A stretch of DNA of 64,000 nucleotides, from the NCBI RefSeq assembly GCF_035917335.1, contig NZ_CP109067.1, positions 4,587,001 to 4,651,000 of the forward strand, given 5' to 3'. Below are positions 24,715 to 33,987 of the stretch, in pieces. Within the stretch, counting starts at the first letter, position 1. Each line of letters opens with the position of its first letter. The position numbers and the translations under genes were made by a program. Source of the stretch: Micromonospora sp. NBC_01813 (GTDB lineage Bacteria > Actinomycetota > Actinomycetes > Mycobacteriales > Micromonosporaceae). The notes under the pieces are model-generated. The model saw nothing but the letters and a program-made list of their open reading frames with translations. It was not told the DNA's origin and made no database searches.

Positions 24715-25536
24715 ATGGACCGCCGTACCACCGCTACCGAGCCAGCCGTCTCCCGGCGCGGCGAGACGTTGCTCAACGACATCGAGTACCGGTTCCGGCT
24801 GGTGGGGCAGGGACCGAGCCCGCTGTCGGTCGACGGCCGCAGCCTCGGCCTGGGCCTGCCCCGCCGGGCCATTGCCCTGCCCGAGCTGTCGGCGATCCTC
24901 ATGCACCCATCCTGCGGCTACGCCGCCCGGGACGCGGTGTGGCGGCTGCTCGTGCGGCAGGCCCGTACCGGCGACCCGGCGTGGCGTGCCGGTGCGGTCG
25001 GGGTCGCGTTGCCGGGCCTGCGGTTCAAGGCGTACCTGCTGGCCAAGCTGTTCACCGGCGACGTGCAGGCCGCCATCGTCGAGCACTTCCTGCGCGCTCT
25101 CGGCACGGTCGACGTGGCGCGGCCGGGCGTGGTCGGGAACCTGCTGTCCGCCGCGTTCTCGAAGGCCCGCGCCGAGCTGCGCGACCTGGAGCCGGCCTCG
25201 TCCGGGGTGCCGAACCACGCTCCGGGGGCAGCGGTGCCGCCGGCCCCGTACGGGCACCCGGATCTCGTGCTCGCCCGCGCGGTCGCAGCCGGGCTCATCA
25301 CCGTGCAGGAGGCGGAGCTGATCGGCGCGACCTATCTGGAAGAGGTCAGTCTCACTGACTACGCCGAGCGGACCGGCCAGCCCCGCTGGAACCTCTACAA
25401 GCGCCGTACGGCCGCCGTCGCCCGGCTCAAGGCTGCGATCGGGTCAGGTGCGTTGTCCGACCCGTACGACGATGTGGTCAACGAGGCCACCGCGACGGTG
25501 GTCTTCGACGCACCCGCTACCCGGAAGCGTCCGTAA
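24715..25536 (+). CDS. Sigma-70-like helix-turn-helix regulator
   Basis: A 273-residue protein from the ATG at 24715, with GAGGGAG just upstream. The middle (AVWRLLVRQARTGDPAWRAGAVGVALPGLR) resembles proteins distantly related to sigma region 2. The C-terminal part (ITVQEAELIGATYLEEVSLTDYAERTGQPRWNLYKRRTAAVARLK) reads as a sigma region 4 helix-turn-helix. It sits between the TTGAACA array and the second 36-bp element, at the head of the conjugation operon, and is the obvious candidate controller of both divergent operons. Sigma activity itself is not certain. Confidence 0.65.
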   Translation: MDRRTTATEPAVSRRGETLLNDIEYRFRLVGQGPSPLSVDGRSLGLGLPRRAIALPELSAILMHPSCGYAARDAVWRLLVRQARTGDPAWRAGAVGVALPGLRFKAYLLAKLFTGDVQAAIVEHFLRALGTVDVARPGVVGNLLSAAFSKARAELRDLEPASSGVPNHAPGAAVPPAPYGHPDLVLARAVAAGLITVQEAELIGATYLEEVSLTDYAERTGQPRWNLYKRRTAAVARLKAAIGSGALSDPYDDVVNEATATVVFDAPATRKRP

Positions 25537-25558
25537 GCGGCCTGGCTGAGCTGCTGGT

Positions 25559-25594
25559 TTCCAATCCGGGGCTCGGATTTGTAATCCCCTAGTG
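25559..25594 (+). promoter_or_regulatory. 36-bp shared upstream element, right copy
   Basis: Inverted copy of 24089-24124 with 2 mismatches, keeping the AATCCG-n5-CGGATT palindrome and ending TTTGTAATCCCCTAGTG toward the conjugation operon. The 231 bp from here to the pilin start contain no convincing gene and may be a leader. Confidence 0.6.
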
Positions 25595-25825
25595 CGGGAC
25601 TCTTCTGCGCAGGTGACCTTTGTTCCGACCGGACCGCTGACGGCGCTGACACCCCGTACGGTCCCCGCCCACCCGCCGCTTCTGGTGAGGAGGACGGCCG
25701 CGTCGGTCGGCATCACAGGTCACCCACGAGCGCACCGCCCGGTCCCGCCTTCGCCAACGCCCATTCGCGCACCCACGCCCTTGATACGGGCTGCTGAGGC
25801 GTGCGCACCGGAGGTGCAAAACCCG

Positions 25826-26260
25826 ATGAATCACCATCCCTTTCCGTGCCCCGAGGCGGCGGCTCGCCGCCGCCTCGGGGCCGGCAGGCCCGTCCGCCGC
25901 CTGCATCAGTACCTTCCTCGTGCTGTCCGTGTCGGACTGGTATTGCTCAACGCCGCCGCGGTAACGGCGCTCCTCGTCGCCGTGCCGAGTGTGGCGTGGG
26001 CGGCCGAGTCCGCCCAGGTGGTGTTGGCCGCTGAGTCGATCCAGCAGGTTGCCAACAACATCCGTACCTGGCTCGTCGGCATCCTTGTCGCCGTCGCCAC
26101 GCTGTTCCTGACCGTCGGTGGCCTGCGGTACCTGGCCGCCAACGGTGACCCCGGCGAGGTGGAGAAGGCCAAACTCGCGTTGCGGTCCGCCGCGATCGGC
26201 TATGCCCTTGCGCTGCTCGCGCCGCTGTTCGTGACCATCGTCGGCGCGTGGGTGGCCTGA
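25826..26260 (+). CDS. TrbC/VirB2-like conjugative pilin
   Basis: A 144-residue secreted or membrane protein from the ATG at 25826, with GGAGGTG ten bases before it. A long N-terminal signal ends near PSVAWAAES, and two hydrophobic helices follow (TWLVGILVAVATLFLTVGGLRYLAANG and IGYALALLAPLFVTIVGAWVA) with the charged turn DPGEVEKAKLALR between. This is the layout of actinobacterial VirB2/TrbC-like pilins. Its stop overlaps the next ATG (TGATG). Confidence 0.78.
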   Translation: MNHHPFPCPEAAARRRLGAGRPVRRLHQYLPRAVRVGLVLLNAAAVTALLVAVPSVAWAAESAQVVLAAESIQQVANNIRTWLVGILVAVATLFLTVGGLRYLAANGDPGEVEKAKLALRSAAIGYALALLAPLFVTIVGAWVA

Positions 26261-28302
26261 TGCGTACCTTCGCGTTCCGACCCCGTCGGGTGATCCGACC
26301 GGTGGCGTTGCTGCTGCTCGGCGTGGTGGTCCTCGCCGGTCTGGCCCTGGCCTGGGCTGGACCCGTGCATGCCCAGCCGAGCCCGGCCCCCGGGCCGCCC
26401 GCTACCACGCCCGGCGTGCCTGACCCCGGTGTCGAGCCGCTTCCTTCCGTGCCGGCGCCCACGCCCGGCCCGGCTCCGACTCCGGGGCAGCCGTTGCCGG
26501 AGGTTGATGACGATCCGGCCTGGTACGACGTCGGGGGCCAGATCCGCAAGGCCGTGGTTGACCTGGTCGTCTGGGCTGCCATGCAGGCACTGGAGCCGGT
26601 GATGGAAGCCCTCGGTGCGTCGTGGCTGTCCACCCCGGACCTCACCGTCAACGAGCATGTGCGGGCGATCTGGACGACCAGCCTGATCGTCGCCAACGGC
26701 GTCGTCGTGCTGTTCATCGTCGCCGGAGGGTTCCTGGTCACCGCGAGGGAGACCCTGCAAACCTCCTACGGGCTCAAGCAGGTGCTGCCCCGTATCGCCC
26801 TGGGCGTCGTGCTGGCCAACTGCAGCCTGATCATCGGTCAGAAGGCCATCGAGTTGACCAACGCGCTCACGGTGGCTATCGCCGGAAACACGATCGACGG
26901 GCCGAGCGCCGCGACGGCGATCCGGCAGATCGTGGACGAAGCCCTGCAAGGTCAGGGGTTCCTGATGGCGTTGCTGGTCATCGCCGTGATCGTGATGTGC
27001 CTCGTTCTGGAGTTCACGTTCGTGCTGAGGTTGGCGGCGCTGGTCATCCTGTTCGGGGTCGCCCCGGCGGCGTTGATCTGCCACGCCAGCCCGCTCACCG
27101 AGGGCGTGGCCCAGCTGTGGTGGCGCTGCGTCCTGGCCTGCCTCGGTCTGCAACTCGCCCAAGCCATCGTCGTCATGGCCGCCGTGAAGGTGTTCCTGAC
27201 CCCCGCCGGGCCGACCGTGATGGGCGTGCCCGCGACCGGGCAAGGGCTCCTCGGCGTCGTGGTGTGCCTGACGATGCTGTGGCTGTTGATCAAGCTGCCG
27301 GGCTGGATGCGGCAGTTCGTCCTCGGCCCGCTCGGAACCAACGGCCGGGGTCTGATCGGTCAGCTCATCCACGCCTTCGTGATGGTCAAGACGATCGGGG
27401 CGGCGGCCGGCGTCTTGGGCGGCGCGAGCGCCGGACGGACCGCCGCCCGTCCGGCAGCACCTCGTCCGTCCGGTCCCCGTCCGTCGCCCGGCGGTCCCCG
27501 TCCGCCCCGTCCACCTCGGCCGCCCCGTCCGGGGACGGCTCCCGTCCCGCCGTCCCCGCCGGGACCGGTGGCCTTCAGCCACGCCCCGGCCGTCCACACG
27601 CCACTGCCGACGCCGTCCGGCACGGGCACCGCCCCGGCCTTCGGCCACCCGGCGGCCCCGTCCACACCATCGGTACCGCCGTCCGGCGGCGTCCCGGCCG
27701 TGCAGTTCTCGCACCCTTCCCCGGCCCAGCCGGGCCAGTCCTCCCCGGCCGCGCCACCGGCGCGGGTCGCCTTCAGCGACACCACGACCACGGCCCCGAG
27801 ACCAGCACCTGGCGGCGCGGCACCAGCGGTGACGTACTCGGCCGCGCCAGCGCTGCAGAGCGCGCCACGCCGGCCACCTGCCCCGGTCACACCGGTGTTC
27901 TCCGCAGCCCAGGCCACACCAGCAGCCGGCGGGCCACGACGCGCCTCGACCCCAGGCACGCGGCCCACAGCTGCGCAGCGCGCCACCACGAGTAGGCAAG
28001 CCGCCGCCAACCCGGGCACCACCGCCCGGCGGGCACCGGCCACCAACACGCCCCGGCCTCGTCCACCAGCCTCGTCCGTCCCGCCGTCCCCGGCCGCTCG
28101 GCGGACGGCGGTCCCGGCCACGCCGTCGCGCCCGTCCCCGTCCCCAGCGGCGAGGCCGTCCCCGCCGGACGGGGCGACCTCGGCGGGTCCGACCGCAGCC
28201 GGTACTGGACCGTCCCCGTCGTCCCCGTCGTCCCCGCCGCCAGCTCGGTCGTCCGCTCCGGCGCGGCGTCCCTCCCCGAAACCGAGAGGTGATCAGCGAT
28301 GA
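26260..28302 (+). CDS. VirB6/TrbL-like membrane channel protein with Pro-rich tail
   Basis: A 680-residue protein. A signal or anchor helix (VALLLLGVVVLAGLALAWAG) is followed by a Pro-rich spacer and about five membrane helices between residues 130 and 365 (LIVANGVVVLFIVAGGFLV, LMALLVIAVIVMCLVLEF, LVILFGVAPAALIC, CLGLQLAQAIVVMAAVKVFL, LLGVVVCLTMLWLLIK). This matches the polytopic inner-membrane component of type IV secretion. The last 300 residues are Pro/Ala/Ser/Arg-rich and probably disordered, which is unusual for VirB6. It sits between pilin and PrgI genes in a tightly coupled operon. Confidence 0.75.
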   Translation: MRTFAFRPRRVIRPVALLLLGVVVLAGLALAWAGPVHAQPSPAPGPPATTPGVPDPGVEPLPSVPAPTPGPAPTPGQPLPEVDDDPAWYDVGGQIRKAVVDLVVWAAMQALEPVMEALGASWLSTPDLTVNEHVRAIWTTSLIVANGVVVLFIVAGGFLVTARETLQTSYGLKQVLPRIALGVVLANCSLIIGQKAIELTNALTVAIAGNTIDGPSAATAIRQIVDEALQGQGFLMALLVIAVIVMCLVLEFTFVLRLAALVILFGVAPAALICHASPLTEGVAQLWWRCVLACLGLQLAQAIVVMAAVKVFLTPAGPTVMGVPATGQGLLGVVVCLTMLWLLIKLPGWMRQFVLGPLGTNGRGLIGQLIHAFVMVKTIGAAAGVLGGASAGRTAARPAAPRPSGPRPSPGGPRPPRPPRPPRPGTAPVPPSPPGPVAFSHAPAVHTPLPTPSGTGTAPAFGHPAAPSTPSVPPSGGVPAVQFSHPSPAQPGQSSPAAPPARVAFSDTTTTAPRPAPGGAAPAVTYSAAPALQSAPRRPPAPVTPVFSAAQATPAAGGPRRASTPGTRPTAAQRATTSRQAAANPGTTARRAPATNTPRPRPPASSVPPSPAARRTAVPATPSRPSPSPAARPSPPDGATSAGPTAAGTGPSPSSPSSPPPARSSAPARRPSPKPRGDQR

Positions 28303-29225
28303 GCCGCCACAGCGACGAGGCCCCGATGCGGGCGCGGGTTCCCGCAGACATCGAGCGGGCTGATCGGATCGCGTTCGGCATGTCGGGACGGCAGTTGGTG
28401 ATCCTGGCCATCGCGGGTTTGCTGCTCTACGCGGCGTGGACGGCGGTGGCCACGGTGGTGCATCCGCTGGTGTTCCTCGCGGGTGCGATCCCGGTCGCGG
28501 CCGGGGCGTTCCTCCTCGCGGTCGGCCGCCGGGACGGCATCAGCCTCGACGCCTGGATCCTCGCGGCGCTGCGGCACCGCCGCAGCCCTCGCCGGCTCGT
28601 TCCGGCCGACGGGCCGGTCATCCCGGCCCCGGGATGGGTGCAGACCACCGCCGGACCGGGTGACCGGCTACCGCTGCCCGCACCGTTGCGGCTACCTGCG
28701 AAGGGCATCACGCCGGAGGGTCTGGTCGATCTCGGTTCGGACGGCACCACGGGTCTGGTCGCGGCTTCGACGGTGGCGTTCGGTCTGCGTACGGCGGGAG
28801 AGCAGAACGGTCTGGTGGCCGGGTTCGCGCGGTGGTTGCACAGCCTCGACGGCCCGGTACAGATCGTGGTGCGGGCGCAGCGGGTCGACCTGACCTACCT
28901 CGCTGACCGGTTCCTCGCCGCCGCGCCGGGACTGCCGCATCCCGCGTTGGAGGACGCCGCCAACGCCCACGTCCGGTTTCTCGACGACCTGGCCGCGCGG
29001 CGGGAGCTGCTGCACCGGCAGATCACCGTCGCGGTGCGGAGTCGCCGCGGCGCGCACCACGCCGCCCACACAGCGGCCGAGGCGGCTCGTGCCCTCGCCG
29101 GTTGCGAGGTTCCCGCCCGGGTCCTCGACGGACCGGACGCGGCGGTGCGGCTCGCGGCCAGCCTCGACCCCGCCGCCCCACCCCTCGTGTCCTACACCCC
29201 ATCTGACGGAGGTGACCAGCGGTGA
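28299..29225 (+). CDS. PrgI-family conjugation protein
   Basis: A 308-residue protein. The N-terminus (RARVPADIERADRIAFGMSGRQLVILAIAGLLLYAAW) followed by a second membrane helix and GRRDGISLDAWILAALRHRRSPR is the PrgI/SCO6880-like signature found next to VirB4 in Gram-positive type IV systems. The soluble C-terminal half (LVDLGSDGTTGLVAASTVAFGLR...) resembles the SCO6880-type domain. Overlaps the previous gene by 4 bp and the VirB4 gene by 4 bp. Confidence 0.83.
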   Translation: MSRHSDEAPMRARVPADIERADRIAFGMSGRQLVILAIAGLLLYAAWTAVATVVHPLVFLAGAIPVAAGAFLLAVGRRDGISLDAWILAALRHRRSPRRLVPADGPVIPAPGWVQTTAGPGDRLPLPAPLRLPAKGITPEGLVDLGSDGTTGLVAASTVAFGLRTAGEQNGLVAGFARWLHSLDGPVQIVVRAQRVDLTYLADRFLAAAPGLPHPALEDAANAHVRFLDDLAARRELLHRQITVAVRSRRGAHHAAHTAAEAARALAGCEVPARVLDGPDAAVRLAASLDPAAPPLVSYTPSDGGDQR

Positions 29226-31012
29226 ACCTGTTCTCCGCACTACGGCCGACCCGGCGGCCCGCTGTGCCCGACCCGGCGACGGTCCTGCCCGGCTCACCGG
29301 ACGCCGTCGAGGTCGACGGCCGGCACGTGCGGGTCGGGGACGGCTACAGCGCCACCCTGGCTGTCGTGGGCTATCCGGCCGAGGTCGGCCCGGGGTGGGC
29401 GGAGCCGATCCTGGCCTACCCGGGTCTGGTCGACGCCGCCTTCCACATTGAGCCCGTCGCGCCGGCGGTGGCCGCACAGCGGCTGCGTAAGCAGCGCGGC
29501 CGGTTCGAGTCCTCCCGGCGGCAGGACGCGGCCAAGGGCCGCCTTGACGATCCAGAGCTCGACGCCGCTGCGGCCGACGCCGCCGAGCTGGCCGCCCGTG
29601 TCGCCCGAGGCGAAGCGAGGTTGTTCCGCCTCAGCCTGTACCTGACCGTCCACGGCACCAACCCGGACGAACTGGCTGACCGGGTGGCCGAGGTGCGGTC
29701 TTTGGCCGCGTCGCTGCTGCTGGAGACCGCGCCGGTGACCTGGCGGCAGTTGCAGGGCTGGATCAGCGGCCTTCCCTTGGCGTTCGACGCGCTCGGGATG
29801 AAACGGGTCTTCGACACCGAGGCCCTCGCCGCCGCGTTTCCGTTCACGTCACCGGACCTGCCCGACACCGCCGCCGACAGCGGCATGGGTGTGTTGTTCG
29901 GGTTGAACCTGCACTCGGCCGGCGTGGTCGTCTGGGACCGGTGGGCGCAGTCCAACTACAACGCCGTCATCCTCGCCCGCTCCGGGGAAGGCAAGTCCTA
30001 TCTGGCCAAGCTCGACCTGTTGCGCAACCTGTGCCTCGGCGTGGAGGCGTTCGTCATCGACCCCGAAGACGAATACCTGCGGCTGGCCGACGCGGTCGGC
30101 GGAACGGTCATCCGCCTCGGCGCGCCAGGGGTGAAGATCAACCCCCTCGACCTGCCGCCCGGCGACGACGCCCTCAACGACCGGGCACGGTTCATGCACA
30201 CACTCGTGACGGTCATGGGCAGCGGTGACACCGCCGCCAGCGCACCCTTGCCCGGCGACGAGGCCCGCTCGCTCGACGTGGCGGTGCTCGCCGCGTACCG
30301 GGCCAAGGGCATCACCACCGACCCGCGCACCTGGCGACGCCCGGCACCGCTGCTCGCTGACGTGACGGCAGCCCTGGAGGACACCGACGACGCCGGCCGC
30401 CGAGTCGCCGCCCGCCTGCACCCCTACATCGCCGGCAGCATGAAGGGCCTGTTCGACGGCCCGACCACCACGCTCGCGCAGGGGCACTTGGTGGTGTTCG
30501 CCATCAAGGACCTCCCCGAACAGCTCCATCCGGTCGGCACCCTGCTGACTCTGGACACGATCTGGCGCACCGTACGCGGCGCGACCGCCTCCGGAGCCGG
30601 CCCGGACATGTTGCGGATGGTGCTGGTCGATGAGGCATGGAAGCTGCTGTCCGGCGGACGAGGCGGCGTGTTCCTGGAAACCCTGGCGAAGTCCGCCCGC
30701 AAGTACGGCGTCGGCCTGACTGTCGTGACTCAGGACGCCGCTGACGTGCTCGCCACCAAGACCGGCCGCGCCGTCGTCTCCAACGCCGCCACTCAGGTGC
30801 TGCTGCGGCAGGCGCCGCAGGCGATCGACGCCGCAGCCGAGGCATTCGGGCTCACCGACGGCGAACGGGCGTTCCTGCTGTCCTGCCAACGCGGAGACGC
30901 CCTCCTCACAGCCGGGTCGGCGCGGGTGGCCTTCCACAGCCACGCCTCCGCCACCGAGCACGAGTTGATCGTCACCGGCCCGGTCACCGGTGCACCGGCC
31001 CGCCGCCGTTGA
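29222..31012 (+). CDS. VirB4-like conjugation ATPase
   Basis: A 596-residue ATPase powering assembly or substrate transfer in the type IV machine. The N-terminal domain (1-200) contains the characteristic helical insert (AAADAAELAARVARGEARLFRLSLYL). The P-loop ARSGEGKSYLAK has Lys258 and Ser259, IDPEDEYLRL follows as in all VirB4 proteins, Walker B is MVLVDEAWKLL, and VVTQDAADVL completes the motor. The GTG start at 29222 overlaps the PrgI stop (GTGA). Confidence 0.93.
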   Translation: MNLFSALRPTRRPAVPDPATVLPGSPDAVEVDGRHVRVGDGYSATLAVVGYPAEVGPGWAEPILAYPGLVDAAFHIEPVAPAVAAQRLRKQRGRFESSRRQDAAKGRLDDPELDAAAADAAELAARVARGEARLFRLSLYLTVHGTNPDELADRVAEVRSLAASLLLETAPVTWRQLQGWISGLPLAFDALGMKRVFDTEALAAAFPFTSPDLPDTAADSGMGVLFGLNLHSAGVVVWDRWAQSNYNAVILARSGEGKSYLAKLDLLRNLCLGVEAFVIDPEDEYLRLADAVGGTVIRLGAPGVKINPLDLPPGDDALNDRARFMHTLVTVMGSGDTAASAPLPGDEARSLDVAVLAAYRAKGITTDPRTWRRPAPLLADVTAALEDTDDAGRRVAARLHPYIAGSMKGLFDGPTTTLAQGHLVVFAIKDLPEQLHPVGTLLTLDTIWRTVRGATASGAGPDMLRMVLVDEAWKLLSGGRGGVFLETLAKSARKYGVGLTVVTQDAADVLATKTGRAVVSNAATQVLLRQAPQAIDAAAEAFGLTDGERAFLLSCQRGDALLTAGSARVAFHSHASATEHELIVTGPVTGAPARRR

Positions 31013-31042
31013 GTCTCTTCCGTCCGCCGATCGGAGTCTCCG

Positions 31043-32389
31043 ATGCTTCCCGCCTCTGTCCTGTCTGCATCTCCGCCGTCGCCGCCGCTGGAGCCTGCCG
31101 GGTGTGTGCCTGGTCAGGGCGGCGTGCCCGGCTCCGTTGTCGGTGAGCTGCTGTGCGGTTCGTGGGGCGGCGACGCCACCGACGCCGTGTGGCGTCTCGT
31201 CCGCGACCGGTGGCCGCTGCTCCTGACCGCTGTGGCGGCGATCATCACCATCCGAGTTCTGTGGGCGGTGTGGCGGCGGCGCGTCTGGCGGCGGCACGCC
31301 GCCGACGCGCGGTGGCTGGAGATCACTCCACCGGTGACCGCCACCCCGGCTGCGACGATCGGACTGTGGCGGCTACTCGCCACGGTGTTGCCCGCGCCGC
31401 GCCGGTGGGCGCTGCGCCCTGCCCGGCTCGTCTGGGAGATCGCCGCCGACCCGGAAGGGATGCGCTGCGGGCTATGGCTGCCACCCGGGGTCAACCCGAC
31501 CGCCGTCGTACGGCTGCTGCAACGCGGCTGGCCCGGCGTACGGGCCGAACAGACCCACCCACCGGCCATCCCGACGACCGGGGCCGTCGCCGCCCTCGCG
31601 GTCTGGCCGACGCAGCCGGAATGGCTGCCCCTGGTCGAAGACCTGGCCCCGCCAACTCGCCGAGGCACAGACGCGGGCGCTCCGGAGGAGGACCGGCTGC
31701 GAGCCGTCTACGGCGGGCTCGCTTCAGCCGGGCGCACCGGCGGTGCACTCCTGCAGGTCCACCTCGGCAGGGCACCGGCTCACCGGCTGCGGCTGCTGCA
31801 CCGTGCGATGACCAACCCGCAGCGCGTCCACCACCCCCGAGGGGTCTCCCGTGTCGCCGGGCTGCTCGCCGACGGGCTACGCGCGCTGATCATCGGCATC
31901 CTGGACATCTTCACGCCCGGCCCGTCGACTCCGAGGCGGCGCACCAGCCTGACCGACCCCTACACCGTCGAGCTGGCCCGGCGGGCGCGGGCCAAGTACG
32001 CCGACGCACCTCACCTACTCGTCGCCGTACACGCGGTCGCCGTCGGTCCCACCATGCCTGCCGCTCGCGCTGCCGCCGCTGATATCAGCTCCGGATACGG
32101 GCTGCTGTCGGCGCACTTCACCCGACGCCGGCTCCGGCATGGTGCGGTCGCGGCGGCCGACCGGTGGGTGCCCGAGGCCCGGATGAGCGTCGTCTCCGTC
32201 GCGGAGGCTGCCGCCCTCGCCGGGTTGCCCGCCGAACCGGCCGCCTACGGCCTGCCCGGCGCGGCGTCCCGCCGCCGGGCCGCTACCCGCGACATCTTCC
32301 GGGCCACCGAGCAGGACACACGCCACCGCGCGGCAGTCCATGCCGCGCCCGACACCGACGACCCGCCAACCGCGTGGAGCACCTCATGA
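31043..32389 (+). CDS. Membrane-anchored conjugation protein of unknown family
   Basis: A 448-residue protein with one membrane helix (WPLLLTAVAAIITIRVLWAV) near residue 65, then a soluble region rich in Arg/Ala with WEIAADPEGMRCGLWLPPGV and VVRLLQRGWPGVRAEQ, which resembles N-terminal domains fused to conjugation ATPases elsewhere. Its stop overlaps the VirD4 gene (ATGA), so it is likely a dedicated partner or a split-off domain of that ATPase. No catalytic motif is seen. Confidence 0.65.
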   Translation: MLPASVLSASPPSPPLEPAGCVPGQGGVPGSVVGELLCGSWGGDATDAVWRLVRDRWPLLLTAVAAIITIRVLWAVWRRRVWRRHAADARWLEITPPVTATPAATIGLWRLLATVLPAPRRWALRPARLVWEIAADPEGMRCGLWLPPGVNPTAVVRLLQRGWPGVRAEQTHPPAIPTTGAVAALAVWPTQPEWLPLVEDLAPPTRRGTDAGAPEEDRLRAVYGGLASAGRTGGALLQVHLGRAPAHRLRLLHRAMTNPQRVHHPRGVSRVAGLLADGLRALIIGILDIFTPGPSTPRRRTSLTDPYTVELARRARAKYADAPHLLVAVHAVAVGPTMPAARAAAADISSGYGLLSAHFTRRRLRHGAVAAADRWVPEARMSVVSVAEAAALAGLPAEPAAYGLPGAASRRRAATRDIFRATEQDTRHRAAVHAAPDTDDPPTAWSTS

Positions 32390-33987
32390 GCAAGACCAAC
32401 CCCAAGGCCGTGACACCCACCTCCAGCCCGGAAGGCCCCAGGCTGAACCTGGTGCCTGTCAAGGAACGACAGGGCTTGGGAGGCAAGGTCATCGGTGTCG
32501 CCAACGCCGGACCACCGATGCGAGTCGGGATCTCCCTGACCGACTGCCGCTACCACCTCCACGCGCTCGGCCCCACCGGCACGGGCAAGACCACCCTGCT
32601 GATGCGGATGATCCTCGACGATGTGGGCGCCGGACGTGGGGTGGCCGCGTTCGATCCGGCCAAGGGCGACCTCATCCGAGACCTGCTCGCCCGGCTACCG
32701 AAGGACTGCGGTGACCGCCTGGTCCTCATCGACCCGGACGAACACATCGCGCCACCGGCGATCAATCTGCTCGACCCGGCCGTGCACGGTGGCAGCCCGC
32801 ACGACGTCGCCGCGAACCTCACGGCGGTGATGGCGAAGGTGTGGTCACGCTGGTGGGGCCACCGCACCGCCGACATCTGCTACCACGGCCTGCTCACCCT
32901 CGCCCACGTCGAAGGCGCCACCCTCGCCCAACTACCGCGGCTGCTGTCCGACTCGAAGTGGCGGACCAGCCGGGTCAACACGGCAACCAGCAAGCTGAAC
33001 GCGTGGGAAGGCAACACCCTCGGCGAATTCTGGGAAGGTTTCAACGAGCTGCCCGCCACCCAACGCTCCGGCCTCGTCGCCCCGCTGCTGTCCCGGCTGC
33101 GCCTCGTACTGGCGCACCCCATGGCGAACAGCCTGTTCGGGGTGCCGGCCACCACGTTCTCCTTCGCCGACATCCTCGACGGCGGCGTCCTGCTCGCCCG
33201 GCTGCCCAAGGGAGTCCTCGGTGAGGACGGCACCCGCCTCGTCGGCTCCCTCCTGCTGGCGGGGCTGTGGCAGGCCACTACCGCCCGAGCCCGCATCCCC
33301 GAGGACGACCGCCCCGACGCGATGATCGTGTTGGACGAGTGCCACAACTTCCTGCACCTGCCCATCGGGATCGATGACGCCCTCGCCGAGGCCCGCGGCT
33401 TGCACACCTCGTTCGTCCTCGCCCATCAGTACCTGGGCCAGCTGTCCGGGGACATGGTGGAGGCGATCGACGCCAACGCCCGCAACAAGGTGTACTTCGC
33501 CCTCGCACCCCGCGACGCCATCGACCAGGCCCGGCACCTACGCCCGTACCTCGACGACGGGGACCTGATCCGCCTCGGCGGCTACGAAGTCGTCCTGCGC
33601 CCGGTCGCGGGCGGACGGATCGTCCCACCGGTCACCGCCGACACCGAGCCTCCACCACCGGCCGTCAAGGGGCGTGCCGGCGAGCTGCGCCGCGCGGCCC
33701 GCGATCACACCGGCTTGCCGGTGGAGGAGCGACGACGGCTACTTGCCGAAGCCGCTACCGCCTCGGCCAGCCCTGAGTCTTCCGCCCCCGTCGATACCGC
33801 TGCTGCTCCTGACCTGGTGGGCCGTAACACCTTCGCTGTTCAGGGCGAGGGGTCTAACGAGAGTTCTAACGAGCGATCCAACGAGGAACGAAACGACCAC
33901 GAACAGCCGAGTGAACACACCCCCTTGAGCACCTCGTACGCGCACGTGGACGGCGGTGAGGAGGACCCGTGGACCGGAACCGACTGA
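32386..33987 (+). CDS. VirD4/TraG-like coupling ATPase
   Basis: A 533-residue coupling protein expected to deliver the DNA substrate to the channel. Walker A LGPTGTGKTTLL has Lys68 and Thr69, a VirD4-typical AFDPAKGDLIRD follows, Walker B is DAMIVLDECHNFL, and FVLAHQYLGQL marks the motor. Unlike classical VirD4 it lacks N-terminal membrane helices; the preceding protein could supply the anchor. The C-terminal 90 residues are a low-complexity acidic tail (SNESSNERSNEERNDHEQPSE), a possible recruitment segment. Confidence 0.88.
   Translation: MSKTNPKAVTPTSSPEGPRLNLVPVKERQGLGGKVIGVANAGPPMRVGISLTDCRYHLHALGPTGTGKTTLLMRMILDDVGAGRGVAAFDPAKGDLIRDLLARLPKDCGDRLVLIDPDEHIAPPAINLLDPAVHGGSPHDVAANLTAVMAKVWSRWWGHRTADICYHGLLTLAHVEGATLAQLPRLLSDSKWRTSRVNTATSKLNAWEGNTLGEFWEGFNELPATQRSGLVAPLLSRLRLVLAHPMANSLFGVPATTFSFADILDGGVLLARLPKGVLGEDGTRLVGSLLLAGLWQATTARARIPEDDRPDAMIVLDECHNFLHLPIGIDDALAEARGLHTSFVLAHQYLGQLSGDMVEAIDANARNKVYFALAPRDAIDQARHLRPYLDDGDLIRLGGYEVVLRPVAGGRIVPPVTADTEPPPPAVKGRAGELRRAARDHTGLPVEERRRLLAEAATASASPESSAPVDTAAAPDLVGRNTFAVQGEGSNESSNERSNEERNDHEQPSEHTPLSTSYAHVDGGEEDPWTGTD

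Noticed and set aside
24089-25594. Inverted repeats as the ends of an insertion sequence
   Set aside because: No transposase lies between them; the repeats share orientation with transcription and a dyad centre, which fits regulation better.
26200-27999. Minus-strand 599-residue frame over the VirB6-like gene
   Set aside because: Arg/Gly-rich composition with no motif; the plus-strand frame has signal, membrane helices and operon overlaps.
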